This document shows positions 9,340 through 18,164 of a stretch of 64,000 nt of DNA, piece by piece (positions within the stretch are counted from its first letter, which is position 1; every line of letters begins with the position of its first letter). The translations under genes and the position numbers were made by a program. The notes beneath the pieces are model-generated. The model had not been told where the DNA came from, did not search any database, and saw nothing but the letters and a program-made list of their open reading frames with translations. Source of the stretch: Acidimicrobiales bacterium (GTDB lineage: Bacteria; Actinomycetota; Acidimicrobiia; Acidimicrobiales; Iamiaceae); contig JAGQSO010000016.1 of assembly GCA_020439505.1 (NCBI GenBank), forward strand, positions 1 to 64,000, in the 5' to 3' direction.

Positions 9340-11637
9340 GTGAGCCTGGCCGACACCCGCACCCGTCTCCTCGAGGACACGACCCTGACCGGTCGAGCGT
9401 TCTCCGAGGCCTGGACCAAAGCGGTTGACGACTGGCTCACGGACCGGTTCGTGGCGGCAACCGAAAGTCCCGACCGGGCCGGTATGGCGCTGGTGGCGGT
9501 CGGGGGCTACGGAAGAGGAGACATGGCGCCAGGCTCGGACCTGGACCTGCTCCTCCTCCACCGGGCCAAGCTGCCGCCGGGCGAAGTGGCCCAGCGAATC
9601 TGGTACCCGATCTGGGACGAAGGACTCAAGCTGGGCCACTCGGTGCGAACCGAATCCGAAGCACTGACCCTGGCGGCCGAAGACCTCGACACCGCCACGT
9701 CGCTCCTGACCGTGAGGCACCTGGCCGGGGACCCCGACCTGACCTCGTCGTTGGCGGCGGCGGCGGTCGAGAAGTGGAGGAAGCGGGCCAAGAAGAACCT
9801 CGCCACCCTCCGGGAGTCGGTGGCGGCCCGTCAGGCCCGCAAGGGCGAGGTGGCCTACCTGCTCGAACCCGACCTGAAGGAAGGACGGGGCGGCCTGCGT
9901 GACATCCACGCCCTGCGTTGGGCCGAGATCGGTCGGCCGGTTCTCGACGCCGGTGACCACACCGCGCTGAGCGAGGCCGAGGAGGTCCTGTTCAACGCCC
10001 GGGTGGAGCTCCACCGAATCACGGGGCGCAACGGGGACCGCTTGACCCTCGACCAACAAGATGCGGTGGGCGAGGCACTGGGCATGGACGCCGACGCTCT
10101 CATGGCCGCGCTCTCCTCCGCGGCCAGCACCGTGGCCTGGATCGCGGACGAGACCTGGGACCGGGTCGGCGTCGCCACCTCCAGCGGCCCCAGCCTGCTC
10201 GGGTGGAGGAGTCGCGAGCGCGCCCCCGGGTTGGTGGTGCGGTCCGGGCAGGTTCACCTCGAAGCCAGCGTCGACCCTACGGTCAACCCGGACCTGGTGT
10301 TGGAGACCGCCAACCTGGCAGCGGCAAAGCGTTCCCGAATCGCCCGCGACTCACTTCTCCGCCTGGCCGAACGCGGCGTCACCCCTGAAGTCGGCCAAGG
10401 GTGGAGCCCCAAGACCCGTCAGCTCATGGTCGAGCTGTTGGGCCACGGCCATGACGCCGTGGCCGTCATCGAGGCTCTCGACCACGTAGGGCTGTGGGAG
10501 CGGTTCATTCCCGAGTGGGCGGGGGTTCGCAACCGGCCCCAGCGGAACGCCTACCACCGCTTCACCGTAGATCGTCACCTGCTGGAGACCGCCGCCAACG
10601 CCGTCGCCTTCACCGACAAGGTGGCCCGGCCCGACCTGTTGTTGTTCGGAGCGCTCTTCCACGACATCGGCAAGGGCGTGCCCGGCGATCACACCGTCGA
10701 AGGGATGGCGCTCATCGACGAGATCGGGCCCCGCCTCGGCTACGACGCCGAGGACACCGCGGTCCTGCGCGACATGGTCCGCCACCACCTGCTGCTGCCC
10801 GACGTGGCGGTACGCCGAGACCTGTCCGACGCCGCGACGATCACCGCGGTGGCCGACGCGGTGGGCGACCGCGGCCGGCTCGAGCTGCTGGCGGCGCTGA
10901 CCGAAGCGGACTCGCTGGCCACCGGCCCGGCGGCCTGGGGACGATGGAAGGCGGATCTGGTCGGCGAGCTCGTCCGGCGGGTCGACCACCACCTGGCGGG
11001 CGGCGACCTCTCGGTCCTGGTCACCGAGGAGTTCCCCGATCAACGACAGCGGGAACTGCTGGCCGCCGGCAAGGTGGCGGTGCGGGCCGAGGGTGACGAG
11101 CTCGAGCTGGTGGCCCCCGACCGTCCAGGTCTGTTCGCCCGGGTGGCCGGGGTTCTCGCCCTGCACGGCCTCGACGTCCTCACCGCCGACGCCACCGCCG
11201 AGGACGCCATGGCCCTCGAACGGTTCCGGGTGACCTCCAAGTTCTCATCGATGGTGGCCTGGGATCGTGTCGAGACCGACCTCATGCTCGCGCTCGACAG
11301 CCGCCTGGCCATCGAGGCTCGTCTCGCGGCTCGCGTCGCCACCTACTCCCAGGGGGCGACGCCGGTGGGCCTGGCTCCGGCGTCCATCCGTTTCGATGAC
11401 GGAGCATCCCGGGTGGCAACGGTGGTCGAGATCAGCGCGCCGGACCGGATCGGGCTCCTCTACCGGGTGCTGCGGGCGTTCACCGAACTCGACCTCGACG
11501 TCCGGGTGGCCAAGGTCCAGACCCTGGGCGAGACGGTCATCGATACCTTCTACGTGACCCACCGGGACGGATCGCTGGTCGACGGACCTGCGTTTCGGGC
11601 CGAACTGGAGCGAGCCTTGGAGCACGCCGTCAGCTGA
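9340..11637 (+). CDS. glnD: PII nucleotidyltransferase/nucleotidyl-removing enzyme GlnD
   Basis: A 765-residue bifunctional enzyme. The nucleotidyltransferase site is VAVGGYGRGDMAPGSDLDLLLL at about residues 50-70; the GlnD linker includes LEPDLKEGRGGLRDIHAL; the HD hydrolase site is LLFGALFHDIGKGVPGDHTVEG; two ACT domains follow (VAPDRPGLFARVAGVLALHG and SAPDRIGLLYRVLRAF). It modifies and demodifies Tyr51 of PII in response to glutamine sensed by the ACT domains; in actinobacteria the group added is AMP. GTG 9340 is chosen because GAAGGA lies 8 nt before it and homology begins there, although the frame stays open through glnK. Its stop sits in a hairpin shared with the convergent PAC2 gene. 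Confidence 0.93.
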   Translation: MSLADTRTRLLEDTTLTGRAFSEAWTKAVDDWLTDRFVAATESPDRAGMALVAVGGYGRGDMAPGSDLDLLLLHRAKLPPGEVAQRIWYPIWDEGLKLGHSVRTESEALTLAAEDLDTATSLLTVRHLAGDPDLTSSLAAAAVEKWRKRAKKNLATLRESVAARQARKGEVAYLLEPDLKEGRGGLRDIHALRWAEIGRPVLDAGDHTALSEAEEVLFNARVELHRITGRNGDRLTLDQQDAVGEALGMDADALMAALSSAASTVAWIADETWDRVGVATSSGPSLLGWRSRERAPGLVVRSGQVHLEASVDPTVNPDLVLETANLAAAKRSRIARDSLLRLAERGVTPEVGQGWSPKTRQLMVELLGHGHDAVAVIEALDHVGLWERFIPEWAGVRNRPQRNAYHRFTVDRHLLETAANAVAFTDKVARPDLLLFGALFHDIGKGVPGDHTVEGMALIDEIGPRLGYDAEDTAVLRDMVRHHLLLPDVAVRRDLSDAATITAVADAVGDRGRLELLAALTEADSLATGPAAWGRWKADLVGELVRRVDHHLAGGDLSVLVTEEFPDQRQRELLAAGKVAVRAEGDELELVAPDRPGLFARVAGVLALHGLDVLTADATAEDAMALERFRVTSKFSSMVAWDRVETDLMLALDSRLAIEARLAARVATYSQGATPVGLAPASIRFDDGASRVATVVEISAPDRIGLLYRVLRAFTELDLDVRVAKVQTLGETVIDTFYVTHRDGSLVDGPAFRAELERALEHAVS

Positions 11638-11659
11638 GGCCGCCGGGCCTCGCCCTCAG
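11634..11659. terminator. Hairpin over the facing stop codons of glnD and the PAC2 gene
   Basis: CTGAGG (11634-11639) pairs with CCTCAG (11654-11659), and both arms contain a stop codon. An inner alternative stem of 6 bp (GAGGCC with GGCCTC, 4-nt loop) starts within the glnD stop. No T-tract; a bidirectional terminator is inferred. Confidence 0.45.
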
Positions 11660-12528
11660 TTGCCCCGTAAGAAGCGTTCAACCTCTTCGACCAGATCTCC
11701 CGGGTCGGAGTCCTCGTCGTCGATGTCGTCGCCATCGATGTCGTCGGTGGTGGGCTGGTCGTCGGCGGCGGCTTCCAGATCCGACACGTAGGCCGCGGTG
11801 TCTTCGTCGGAGTCCACCAGCTCGTCGATCTGGCGCAGATAGGCGGCGCTGGCGATCTCGAGGTCGGTGGTCGGCAGTGGAACGCCGATGATGCGGGTCG
11901 CCCTCTCCACCAGGGCCAGGGTGGCCTTGGGGGAAGGGGCGCTCGACACGTAGGTCGGTACCGACGCCCACAGCGAGACGGTGGGGATGGCAGCCTGGCG
12001 CAAAGCCGTCCCCAGCACTCCGACGATCCCGGTCGGACCCTCATATGTGGAGCGCACCAGTCCGAGCCTGGCCGCCACCCTGGGATCATCGGCGGTGCCG
12101 GTGACCACCGTGGGGCGGGTGTGGGGGATGTCGGACAGAAGGGCGCCGAGGGTGATGACCGAGGACACCCCGAGCGTCTCGGCCAGTTCCAGGATCGCCG
12201 CACTCCAAGTTCGCCACCGCAGGTGGGGCTCCTGGCCGACCATGAACAACAGGTCGTGATCGGTGTCGGTCACCGCTGCCCAGATCTCGGTGTCGGGCCA
12301 GGTGATCTGGCGTTCACCGGTCTCGGACTGGGTGACCAGGGGCCGGGTCGACGTGAAGTCGAAGAAGTCCTCGCAATCGATGGTGGCGACCTCTTCGGCC
12401 CCGACCCGGTGGATCAGCCATCGCAGCGCTCCCGACGCGGCATCACCGGCGTCGTTCCAACCCTCGAACGCGGTGACCAGCACCGGCTGCCGCAGCTCGG
12501 GGTGATGGCGCCAACGGATCGGGCTCAC
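11656..12528 (-). CDS. PAC2-family protein
   Basis: A 290-residue protein with the PAC2 opening RQPVLVTAFEGWNDAGDAASGALRWL, the central QITWPDTEIW and LFMVGQEPHLRWRTW segments, and LGALLSDIPHTRPTVVTGTADD. PAC2 proteins are related to proteasome assembly chaperones; most actinobacteria carry one, and its task there is not settled. The C-terminal 45 residues are very acidic (Asp/Glu-rich). An upstream in-frame start exists at 12627, but GTG 12528 is preceded by TAGCGT with a 7-nt gap and no Shine-Dalgarno, and the longer version would overlap the divergent GNAT promoter, so 12528 is preferred. Convergent with glnD. Confidence 0.85.
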   Translation of the reverse strand: MSPIRWRHHPELRQPVLVTAFEGWNDAGDAASGALRWLIHRVGAEEVATIDCEDFFDFTSTRPLVTQSETGERQITWPDTEIWAAVTDTDHDLLFMVGQEPHLRWRTWSAAILELAETLGVSSVITLGALLSDIPHTRPTVVTGTADDPRVAARLGLVRSTYEGPTGIVGVLGTALRQAAIPTVSLWASVPTYVSSAPSPKATLALVERATRIIGVPLPTTDLEIASAAYLRQIDELVDSDEDTAAYVSDLEAAADDQPTTDDIDGDDIDDEDSDPGDLVEEVERFLRGN

Positions 12529-12541
12529 CCGATGAACGCTA
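12529..12541 (-). promoter_or_regulatory. Leaderless promoter -10 (TAGCGT) of the PAC2 gene
   Basis: Minus-strand TAGCGT, 7 nt, then GTG 12528. It decides the start of the PAC2 gene. Confidence 0.5.
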
Positions 12542-12576
12542 CCGGCCTGACCATCGCCTGGGACGCCGAGCCCAAT

Positions 12577-12588
12577 TAGCTTGGGCCG
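12577..12588 (+). promoter_or_regulatory. Leaderless promoter -10 (TAGCTT) of the GNAT gene
   Basis: TAGCTT followed by 6 nt and GTG 12589; no Shine-Dalgarno. Back to back with the PAC2 promoter 36 bases away. Confidence 0.5.
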
Positions 12589-13023
12589 GTGACCGTGACC
12601 GTGGAGATCGCCGAACAACCGACACAAGAGCTGGTGGAGGCCTTCGCCCGGTTGACCCCCCAGTTGTCGAGGTCAGCGCCGGCCCCCGGGCTCGCCGAGC
12701 TGACCGAGATAGTGGAGTCGCCGGCCTGTCACCTGCTGATCGCTCGTGACGAGGACGGCGGCATCGTCGGGTCGCTGACCCTCGTCCTGTTCAGGATCCC
12801 GACCGGCATGCGGGCCTGGATCGAGGACGTGGTGGTCGACGGCGAAGCCCGGGGCAAGGGCGTGGGGGAAGCCCTGAACCGCTTTGCCATCGATCTGGCC
12901 GCCGAGCACGGGGCGCGGTCGGTCGACCTGACGTCACGACCCAGCCGGGAGGCGGCCAACCGGCTCTACCGACGCCTGGGTTTCGAACCCCGCGAGACCA
13001 ACGTCTACCGCTACCAGGGCTGA
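12589..13023 (+). CDS. GNAT-family N-acetyltransferase
   Basis: A 144-residue GNAT fold: motif D/A with LVLFRIPTGMRAWIEDVVVDGEARGKGVGEALN, in which RGKGVG is the Q/RxxGxG/A acetyl-CoA pyrophosphate loop, then LAAEHGARSVDLTSRPSREAANRLYRRLGFEPRETNVYRY, the usual C-terminal 'ANRLYRRLGF' end. It transfers an acetyl group from acetyl-CoA to an unknown amine. The TSRPSREAANRLYRRLGF pattern is like the small single-domain acetyltransferases common in actinobacteria. Leaderless GTG start. Converges on the glucose dehydrogenase-like gene. Confidence 0.85.
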   Translation: MTVTVEIAEQPTQELVEAFARLTPQLSRSAPAPGLAELTEIVESPACHLLIARDEDGGIVGSLTLVLFRIPTGMRAWIEDVVVDGEARGKGVGEALNRFAIDLAAEHGARSVDLTSRPSREAANRLYRRLGFEPRETNVYRYQG

Positions 13024-13043
13024 CGGCGACGGTCAGATCTCAG
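13020..13043. terminator. Small hairpin over the stops of the GNAT and dehydrogenase genes
   Basis: CTGAC (13020-13024, holding the GNAT stop) pairs with GTCAG (13032-13036), 7-nt loop; a further TCAG at 13040-13043 contains the facing stop. Short, so only suggestive. Confidence 0.3.
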
Positions 13044-14263
13044 GCCGGATCGATCCGGACCACCGGACCTTCCAGCGATAGCACGTACACCCGGCCGTCG
13101 GCGTCGGAGGCGAACGAAGCGGCCCCCGGTACCTCGATGCCCAGGTCGACGGCCTTCACCGTCCCGTCCTCGGCGGCCAGCAGGGCCTGCACCCAACCGG
13201 CGCAGAAGTCAGCGATCAGGTAGGCACCGTCGAGCCCGGCCAGCTCGGCCCCCCGGTAGACCACGCCGCCGGTCACCGAACAGCCACCGGGTTGCCCTTC
13301 GTGGGTGTAGGTGTAGACCGGCATCACGGGGTCCTCGGGGCGTCGGCCGTCACCGTCGAGGTAGGGCTCGTTCCCCTCGTAGCCGCTCCAACCGAAGTTG
13401 GCACCGGGCAGGTCATCGAGGGCGATCCGGTTGACCTCCTCGATGGCGTTCTGGCCGACATCGGCGATCCACATGACCCGTTCTTGGGGGTCGATGGCGA
13501 ACCGCCACGGGTTGCGCAGGCCGAGCGACACGATCTCGTGCTCCTCGTCACCGCTCAGGTCGACCTTGATCAGCTTGCCCAGCAAGGTGTCGGGATCCTG
13601 GGCGTTGTTCTCGGGGTCGTCGCCCGATCCACCGTCGCCGAGGCCCAGCCAAAGCTGGCCCGACCCATCGACCAGGAGGTGGCCACCGTTGTGGTTCTCG
13701 TAGGGCTGGGTCTGGGTCAACAGGACCTTCGCCTCGTCGGCGTCGACGGTTGGGCCGGAGTCGTCCTCGGTGATCTCGTAGGCGGCGATGACGGTGTTGC
13801 CGTCGACGTCGGTGTAGCTCAGGTACAGGGTGCCGCCGTCGTTGGAGAACGCCAGGCCCAGGATGCCGCGTTCCATGTCGGTGGTGGTCTCGGCGGTCAG
13901 GTCGAGCACCGGATCGCCGTCGGCTTCCAGGTTCCCGTCATCGTCCATGGTCAGACGGAGGATCTTGCCGGTCCGCTCGACCGCCCACAGGTCGTCGTCG
14001 CCGGGCCTGACCGCCATGGCGACCGGTTGGTCGAGGGTGGCCACCTTCACCGTCTTGAAGGTGCCGACCGACCCTTCGGGGTCGCCCGAACCGGACGTGG
14101 ATCCGCCGTCTCGGGTCGTCGACGATCCCCGGGTGCCCGGATCGGGCGTCGAGTTGTCGGAGCCGTCTCCGCCGCACGCCGCCAGGGTGAGAACCACCGA
14201 AAAGGCGGCCAGGGCGGTGACGAGGCGGCGGGGCCGTCGCAGGTTCGAGGACGGTGTTGGCAC
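13040..14263 (-). CDS. PQQ-type glucose/sorbosone dehydrogenase-like lipoprotein
   Basis: A 407-residue exported protein: lipoprotein signal ALAAFSVVLTLAACGG, a Gly/Ser/Thr/Asp-rich linker to about residue 65, then the six-bladed GSDH propeller. Family marks are LGLAFSNDGGTLYLSYTD, NHNGGHLLVDGSGQLWLGLGDGG, LGLRNPWRFAIDP, IADVGQNAIEEVNRI, ANFGWSGYEGN and GGVVYRGAELAGLDGAYLIADFC. In characterised members the propeller binds PQQ and Ca2+ and oxidises sugars in the periplasm or at the cell surface; many relatives have no known substrate. GTG start follows AGGAG by 5 nt. Monocistronic by position, divergent from the GtrA-like gene. Confidence 0.85.
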   Translation of the reverse strand: MPTPSSNLRRPRRLVTALAAFSVVLTLAACGGDGSDNSTPDPGTRGSSTTRDGGSTSGSGDPEGSVGTFKTVKVATLDQPVAMAVRPGDDDLWAVERTGKILRLTMDDDGNLEADGDPVLDLTAETTTDMERGILGLAFSNDGGTLYLSYTDVDGNTVIAAYEITEDDSGPTVDADEAKVLLTQTQPYENHNGGHLLVDGSGQLWLGLGDGGSGDDPENNAQDPDTLLGKLIKVDLSGDEEHEIVSLGLRNPWRFAIDPQERVMWIADVGQNAIEEVNRIALDDLPGANFGWSGYEGNEPYLDGDGRRPEDPVMPVYTYTHEGQPGGCSVTGGVVYRGAELAGLDGAYLIADFCAGWVQALLAAEDGTVKAVDLGIEVPGAASFASDADGRVYVLSLEGPVVRIDPA

Positions 14264-14374
14264 AGAGGCTCCTAGCGGATAGGTCCAGTCGTCGGTGCTG
14301 CGAGGGTAATCAGACCGAGGCTTGACCGACGGGGATTCGGTGCCGATGACTCTTTGGTGACCGCCGTCTCAGCC

Positions 14375-14389
14375 TACGATCGGTTCCTT
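14375..14389 (+). promoter_or_regulatory. Leaderless promoter -10 (TACGAT) of the GtrA-like gene
   Basis: TACGAT, 9 nt, then GTG 14390. It favours this start over TTG 14354 or GTG 14357. Confidence 0.45.
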
Positions 14390-14926
14390 GTGAATTTGAG
14401 TCCGTCTGCTCTCTACGCCCACGCCCGCAGTGAACCGGGTCGCCGCGCCATCCGCTACATGGCCACGTCCGGGATCGGGGTGGTGCTCACCCAGCTCATG
14501 CTGGCCTTCCTGCTCCACGTCTTGGAGTGGCGGTCGGGGGTGTCGAACGTCGTGGCGGTGTCGGTGGTGTCGATCCCGGCCTTCCTTCTCAACAAGTACT
14601 GGGTGTGGGGCAAGCGGGGACGGGCGCACATGCGTCGAGAGGTGCTGCCGTTCTGGCTGTTCACGGTGGCCGGATTGGCGTTGTCCACCCTGTTCGTGGT
14701 GGCGGCGGCCAAGGCGACTACCAGCACGGCGAACCCGCACGGCAACCCCCTGGCGGTACAGGCTGCCAACATCGCCGGTTTCGGTGTCCTGTGGGTCCTC
14801 AAGTATCTGTTCCTCGACAAGATCATGTTCGGTGCCCACCACCACACGCCCTACGACGAGGACATCGAGGCCGAGGAAGCCCTCGAAGAGCAGGCTAAAG
14901 GCGTCCCGGCGCCGGCCGATCACTGA
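14390..14926 (+). CDS. GtrA-family membrane protein
   Basis: A 178-residue protein with four hydrophobic segments: RRAIRYMATSGIGVVLTQLMLAFLLHVL, NVVAVSVVSIPAFLLNKYWVWG, VLPFWLFTVAGLALSTLFVVAAA and ANIAGFGVLWVLKYLFLDKIMF. The 'FLLNKYWVWG' and 'ANIAGFGVLWVLKYLFLDK' pieces are GtrA signatures. GtrA-like proteins move or help move polyprenyl-phosphate-linked sugars across the membrane for cell-surface glycans. The next gene is a GT-C glycosyltransferase that would use such lipid-linked sugars on the outer face, and a methyltransferase follows, so the three may decorate one surface polymer. Earlier starts (TTG 14354, GTG 14357) are possible; the -10 supports 14390. Confidence 0.8.
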   Translation: MNLSPSALYAHARSEPGRRAIRYMATSGIGVVLTQLMLAFLLHVLEWRSGVSNVVAVSVVSIPAFLLNKYWVWGKRGRAHMRREVLPFWLFTVAGLALSTLFVVAAAKATTSTANPHGNPLAVQAANIAGFGVLWVLKYLFLDKIMFGAHHHTPYDEDIEAEEALEEQAKGVPAPADH

Positions 14927-14968
14927 ACCCAGACATCGACCCGCGTCCCTAGGGGGGGCCTCGCGCCG

Positions 14969-16738
14969 GTGACCATCACCAGCCCAACCGATCGGCTCGA
15001 CCCGACCGAGCCCGAACCGGCCCCGCCGGACGCTCGAGCGCGCCCGAAACCCAGGCGTGGGAACGACGGCGACGTCCTCGACAGCTCCTTTGCCGGTCTG
15101 GGACGGGCGGCCGGCTACCCGGGTGAACGACGCCGTCGCGAGGTCGCCCCGCCCCCGAGTCTGGTCGAGGTCGCGGTGCTCGGACTCGCCTTCGTGGTCG
15201 GTGTGATCCAACGCTGGAACCTGCTGGCCGGGCCCCTGGGCTACGTGGACCTCGACGAGGCCACCGCCGGAATCGCCGCCCGCGGGTTCTTCGGCTCCCC
15301 GTCGGTGTTCTTCCCCGGCCAGCCCTACGGAGGTACCCCCGAAACCGCGTTGGTGGCGGTGATCCACGAACTGTTCGGAAGCGGAACGCTCCAACTCAAG
15401 GTCGTTCCCATCGTGTGCCACCTCGTGGCATGCCTCCTGGTCTGGGGTGCCGCCCGACGGGTCGTCCCGACGCGGGCCGGGCAGTTGGCGGCGCCGGTAC
15501 TCCTGTGGCTCGGCCCGGCGGCAGGGGTGTGGCAGTCCACGAAGGAACGTGGCTTCTACGGTGCGGCGCTGGTGGCGGCGGCGTTGATCGTGTGGCTGGT
15601 GGCCCGACTCGACCATCACCTGGCCCGGTCGGGACGGCCCGACCCCCGCCATGAGGCGTTGGCTCGGCGCGAGCTCTACTCACTTGGTCTGGCCATGGGT
15701 GTGGGGTGGTGGATAAGCCCCCTGCTGGTCCTGGTCGCCCTGCCGGCGTTGGCCTGGCTCTTGTTCCGAGATGCCGGACGGCTCGACCACTGGTCGAAGG
15801 TGGCGATCGGAGCGGTCGTGGGGGCGGTTCCGTGGCTGGCGTGGAACTTGACCCACGCCTTCATGTCCCTGCGCCAACCGGCCAGCCTCGGCAGCGACGC
15901 CGCCGGACGCTTCGGTGACGGCGTGGCCAAGGCGGCGGTCCTGCTGGGTCTGGAGACCCCGTGGGACCCCGACCGCACCCTCGTGCCCATGGCCCGGTTC
16001 GTGACGGTGGCGATCCTGCTGGTGGCGGTGGTGGTGGCGATCAGTCGGCACCCCTCCACCGGGGCCAGCTTCCCCGCCGCCGTGGTGGTGGGGTATCTGG
16101 TCCTGTACCCGCTGGCCAACAACACCGGCACGGTCGGAGCCGATCCCCGGTACCTGTACCCGATGCTGCCCGCCCTCGCATTGCTGTTGGCCGGACTGGT
16201 GCCGTCGCCCCGCTCGATTCCGTCGGTGGTGCCGGTGTTGGTGGTGACGGCGCTGGCCGCGGCCTCCACCTCATGGGGTCTGGCCGGCCTCGACGATGCC
16301 CGCTCCACCGACGTTCGCTTCCTCGAGGCCCCCGGCACCGGTCGGGTCATCGATCTGCTGGAAGAGCGCGGTGTCGGGTTCGCGATCACCGACCTGGCCG
16401 GGACCCAGATCACCTACGAGACGAACGGGCGGGTGAAGGCGTCGTCGTTCGCGGTTCCCCGCTTCGAGGACCTCGAATGCCTGATGTTGGTCGAACAACC
16501 CACGACCTACGTGTTGGACAACGGGCTGGCCAACAACGTCGCCAACCTGGAGTGGTACCTGGCGACCAACGACATCGAGTACGAGAAGCAGCGAATCGGG
16601 GCATGGACGGTGGTGTTCATCGACCGGTGGGTGCCGCCGTGGCAGGCCGGTCTGGGCATGATGCTGGGCACGACTCCCGTCCCCGACTGCCCGCAGCCGA
16701 CTGGGCCGGGTGGCCAATCCGAGACAGCCGGTCGTTAG
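14969..16738 (+). CDS. GT-C family membrane glycosyltransferase
   Basis: A 589-residue protein: a ~70-residue Pro/Arg-rich cytosolic tail, then about ten membrane helices beginning VEVAVLGLAFVVGVIQRW. The first outer loop has YVDLDEATAGIAARG, with the Asp-Glu pair that marks the catalytic loop of GT-C enzymes of the ArnT/PMT/RgtA type, and a hydrophilic C-terminal domain (from about residue 440) faces outside. Such enzymes take sugars from polyprenyl phosphate and attach them to lipids, proteins or glycans outside the cytoplasm. The acceptor is unknown. GTG start has a G-rich AGGGGGG site before it. Its stop overlaps the next gene's likely GTG by one base. Confidence 0.75.
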   Translation: MTITSPTDRLDPTEPEPAPPDARARPKPRRGNDGDVLDSSFAGLGRAAGYPGERRRREVAPPPSLVEVAVLGLAFVVGVIQRWNLLAGPLGYVDLDEATAGIAARGFFGSPSVFFPGQPYGGTPETALVAVIHELFGSGTLQLKVVPIVCHLVACLLVWGAARRVVPTRAGQLAAPVLLWLGPAAGVWQSTKERGFYGAALVAAALIVWLVARLDHHLARSGRPDPRHEALARRELYSLGLAMGVGWWISPLLVLVALPALAWLLFRDAGRLDHWSKVAIGAVVGAVPWLAWNLTHAFMSLRQPASLGSDAAGRFGDGVAKAAVLLGLETPWDPDRTLVPMARFVTVAILLVAVVVAISRHPSTGASFPAAVVVGYLVLYPLANNTGTVGADPRYLYPMLPALALLLAGLVPSPRSIPSVVPVLVVTALAAASTSWGLAGLDDARSTDVRFLEAPGTGRVIDLLEERGVGFAITDLAGTQITYETNGRVKASSFAVPRFEDLECLMLVEQPTTYVLDNGLANNVANLEWYLATNDIEYEKQRIGAWTVVFIDRWVPPWQAGLGMMLGTTPVPDCPQPTGPGGQSETAGR

Positions 16739-17412
16739 TGTGCGGGCCCGTGAACTCCGCCAGCGGACCTGACCCGACCCCGGCCATGCCCGACGGCCTC
16801 CGCGCCGCCGCGGTGGCGGCCCGGGGGTTCATGCCCACCGAGGAGGGTGACGCCCTGTGGGTGGCGGCGCTGGAGGCCACCGCGGCGGTTCCCGGGTCAC
16901 CCCTGTTGGAGATCGGCTCCTATTGCGGCAAGTCGTCGATCTGGTTGGGGGCTGCAGCCCGCCACGCCGGGGTGGTGTTGTTCGCGCTCGACCACCACCG
17001 GGGCTCCGAGGAGAACCAGGCCGGTTGGGAGTGGCACGAGCCCGACCTGGTGGACCCCGAGATCGGACGGATGGACACCTTGCCCCGCTTCAGGAGGACG
17101 GTGTTCGACGCCGGTCTCGAAGGATCGGTGGTCGCCCTGGTCGGGGACTCACCCACGGTCGGGCCGTTCTGGGGAACTTCCTTGGCGCTGTTGTTCATCG
17201 ACGGTGGGCACGGGTCCGAACCAGCCCACCGGGACTACGAACTGTGGACCCCCAAGGTGGCATCGGGCGGGACGTTGTGCATCCACGACGTGTTCCCCGA
17301 CCCGGCCGACGGCGGACGCCCTCCCTTCGAGATCTACCAGCGGGCGCTCGCCGATGGCTTCGAGGAACGCCGGGCGGTCGGGTCTCTGCGGGTACTGACC
17401 GCAGCGCGCTGA
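16738..17412 (+). CDS. Class I SAM-dependent methyltransferase (Methyltransf_24 type)
   Basis: A ~224-residue protein with motif I LLEIGSYCGKSSIWLGAAA, an acidic ribose-binding strand VVLFALDHHRGSEENQ, LLFIDGGHGSEPAHRDYELW and GGTLCIHDVFPDP. This set is typical of the Methyltransf_24 group found in sugar and secondary-metabolite clusters. It moves a methyl group from S-adenosylmethionine to an unknown acceptor. Start: GTG 16738 overlaps the previous stop (TAGTG), GTG 16750 is the alternative; neither has a clear ribosome site. Sits in the GtrA/GT-C run, so the acceptor may be a glycan, which is inference. Convergent with the crotonase gene. Confidence 0.75.
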   Translation: MCGPVNSASGPDPTPAMPDGLRAAAVAARGFMPTEEGDALWVAALEATAAVPGSPLLEIGSYCGKSSIWLGAAARHAGVVLFALDHHRGSEENQAGWEWHEPDLVDPEIGRMDTLPRFRRTVFDAGLEGSVVALVGDSPTVGPFWGTSLALLFIDGGHGSEPAHRDYELWTPKVASGGTLCIHDVFPDPADGGRPPFEIYQRALADGFEERRAVGSLRVLTAAR

Positions 17413-17450
17413 TCTGAGCGGAACGGGAGCGGGGCGGCCGGTTCTCAGAT
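17412..17450. terminator. Inverted repeat between methyltransferase and crotonase genes
   Basis: ATCTGAG (17412-17418) and CTCAGAT (17444-17450) pair perfectly over 7 bp with a 25-nt loop; the right arm holds the crotonase stop codon. Possible bidirectional terminator. Confidence 0.4.
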
Positions 17451-18164
17451 GTTGGGCATGCCGACGGTCTCCATGTCGGCCTCGACGGTCGCGAGCTGCT
17501 GGTCGATCATCGCCCCGCGGAGGTTGAGCTTGGTCAGCCCGTACGCACCGGTTCGCAACGCCCCCAGGCGTTCCGCTTCGGTCACCGCCTCCTCGAGCAG
17601 GTCCGCCTCGGGGACGACGCGGTCCAGGTAACCGGCGGCGACCGCCCCCGCCGGGTCGTACACCCGCGCCCCGAGGGTGGCCTCCCCGAGTTCGTGGGCG
17701 GGGACCCGCTCCCGGGCGAGTTCAACCGCGAACTTCGGTAGAGCCATGCCGATGGCCACCTCGTTCAGTCCGATCTTGGCCGGTACGTCGGCGCCGATCC
17801 GGCGATCGCAGCTCAAGAGGGTGAGCGCGCCGGCGGCCAGGGCGTGGCCCGAACAGGCGGCCACGGTGGGAACGCCGAACCCGTACAGGCGCATGAGCCA
17901 GCGTGCTCCGTGGACCACCAGTGCCCGCATCGACTCGACCCCGGCGGTCATCTCGGACAGGTCGAAGCCGGCGCTGAACTTCCCCGGGCGTCCCATCAAC
18001 ACCAGGGCCCGCGCTCCGTCCGACTCGACCTGGTCGAGGTGAGCGTGAAGGGTGTCGACCACCGCGGTGGACATCACGTTGGCCTTGCCGTCGTCGAGGG
18101 TGATGATCCCGACGTCGCCCTGGCGGCGGTAGGTCGGCAGCGAAGGGGCGGTGGGTGCGGACAT
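17445..18164 (-). CDS. Enoyl-CoA hydratase/isomerase (crotonase) family protein
   Basis: A 239-residue crotonase fold. The oxyanion segment reads GRPGKFSAGFDLSEM, and the second is ACSGHALAAGALTLLSCDRRIGA, with GLNEVAIGMALPKFAVELARERV after it. The usual catalytic Glu positions of enoyl-CoA hydratase are not obvious (A-A-G-A-L in the second oxyanion loop, then L-N-E-V), so it may act on a different acyl-CoA, as isomerase or hydrolase. It is shorter than typical hydratases (~260). The ATG is preceded by TAGCTT and 8 nt, a leaderless start. Single gene between convergent and tandem neighbours; substrate unknown. Confidence 0.85.
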   Translation of the reverse strand: MSAPTAPSLPTYRRQGDVGIITLDDGKANVMSTAVVDTLHAHLDQVESDGARALVLMGRPGKFSAGFDLSEMTAGVESMRALVVHGARWLMRLYGFGVPTVAACSGHALAAGALTLLSCDRRIGADVPAKIGLNEVAIGMALPKFAVELARERVPAHELGEATLGARVYDPAGAVAAGYLDRVVPEADLLEEAVTEAERLGALRTGAYGLTKLNLRGAMIDQQLATVEADMETVGMPNI

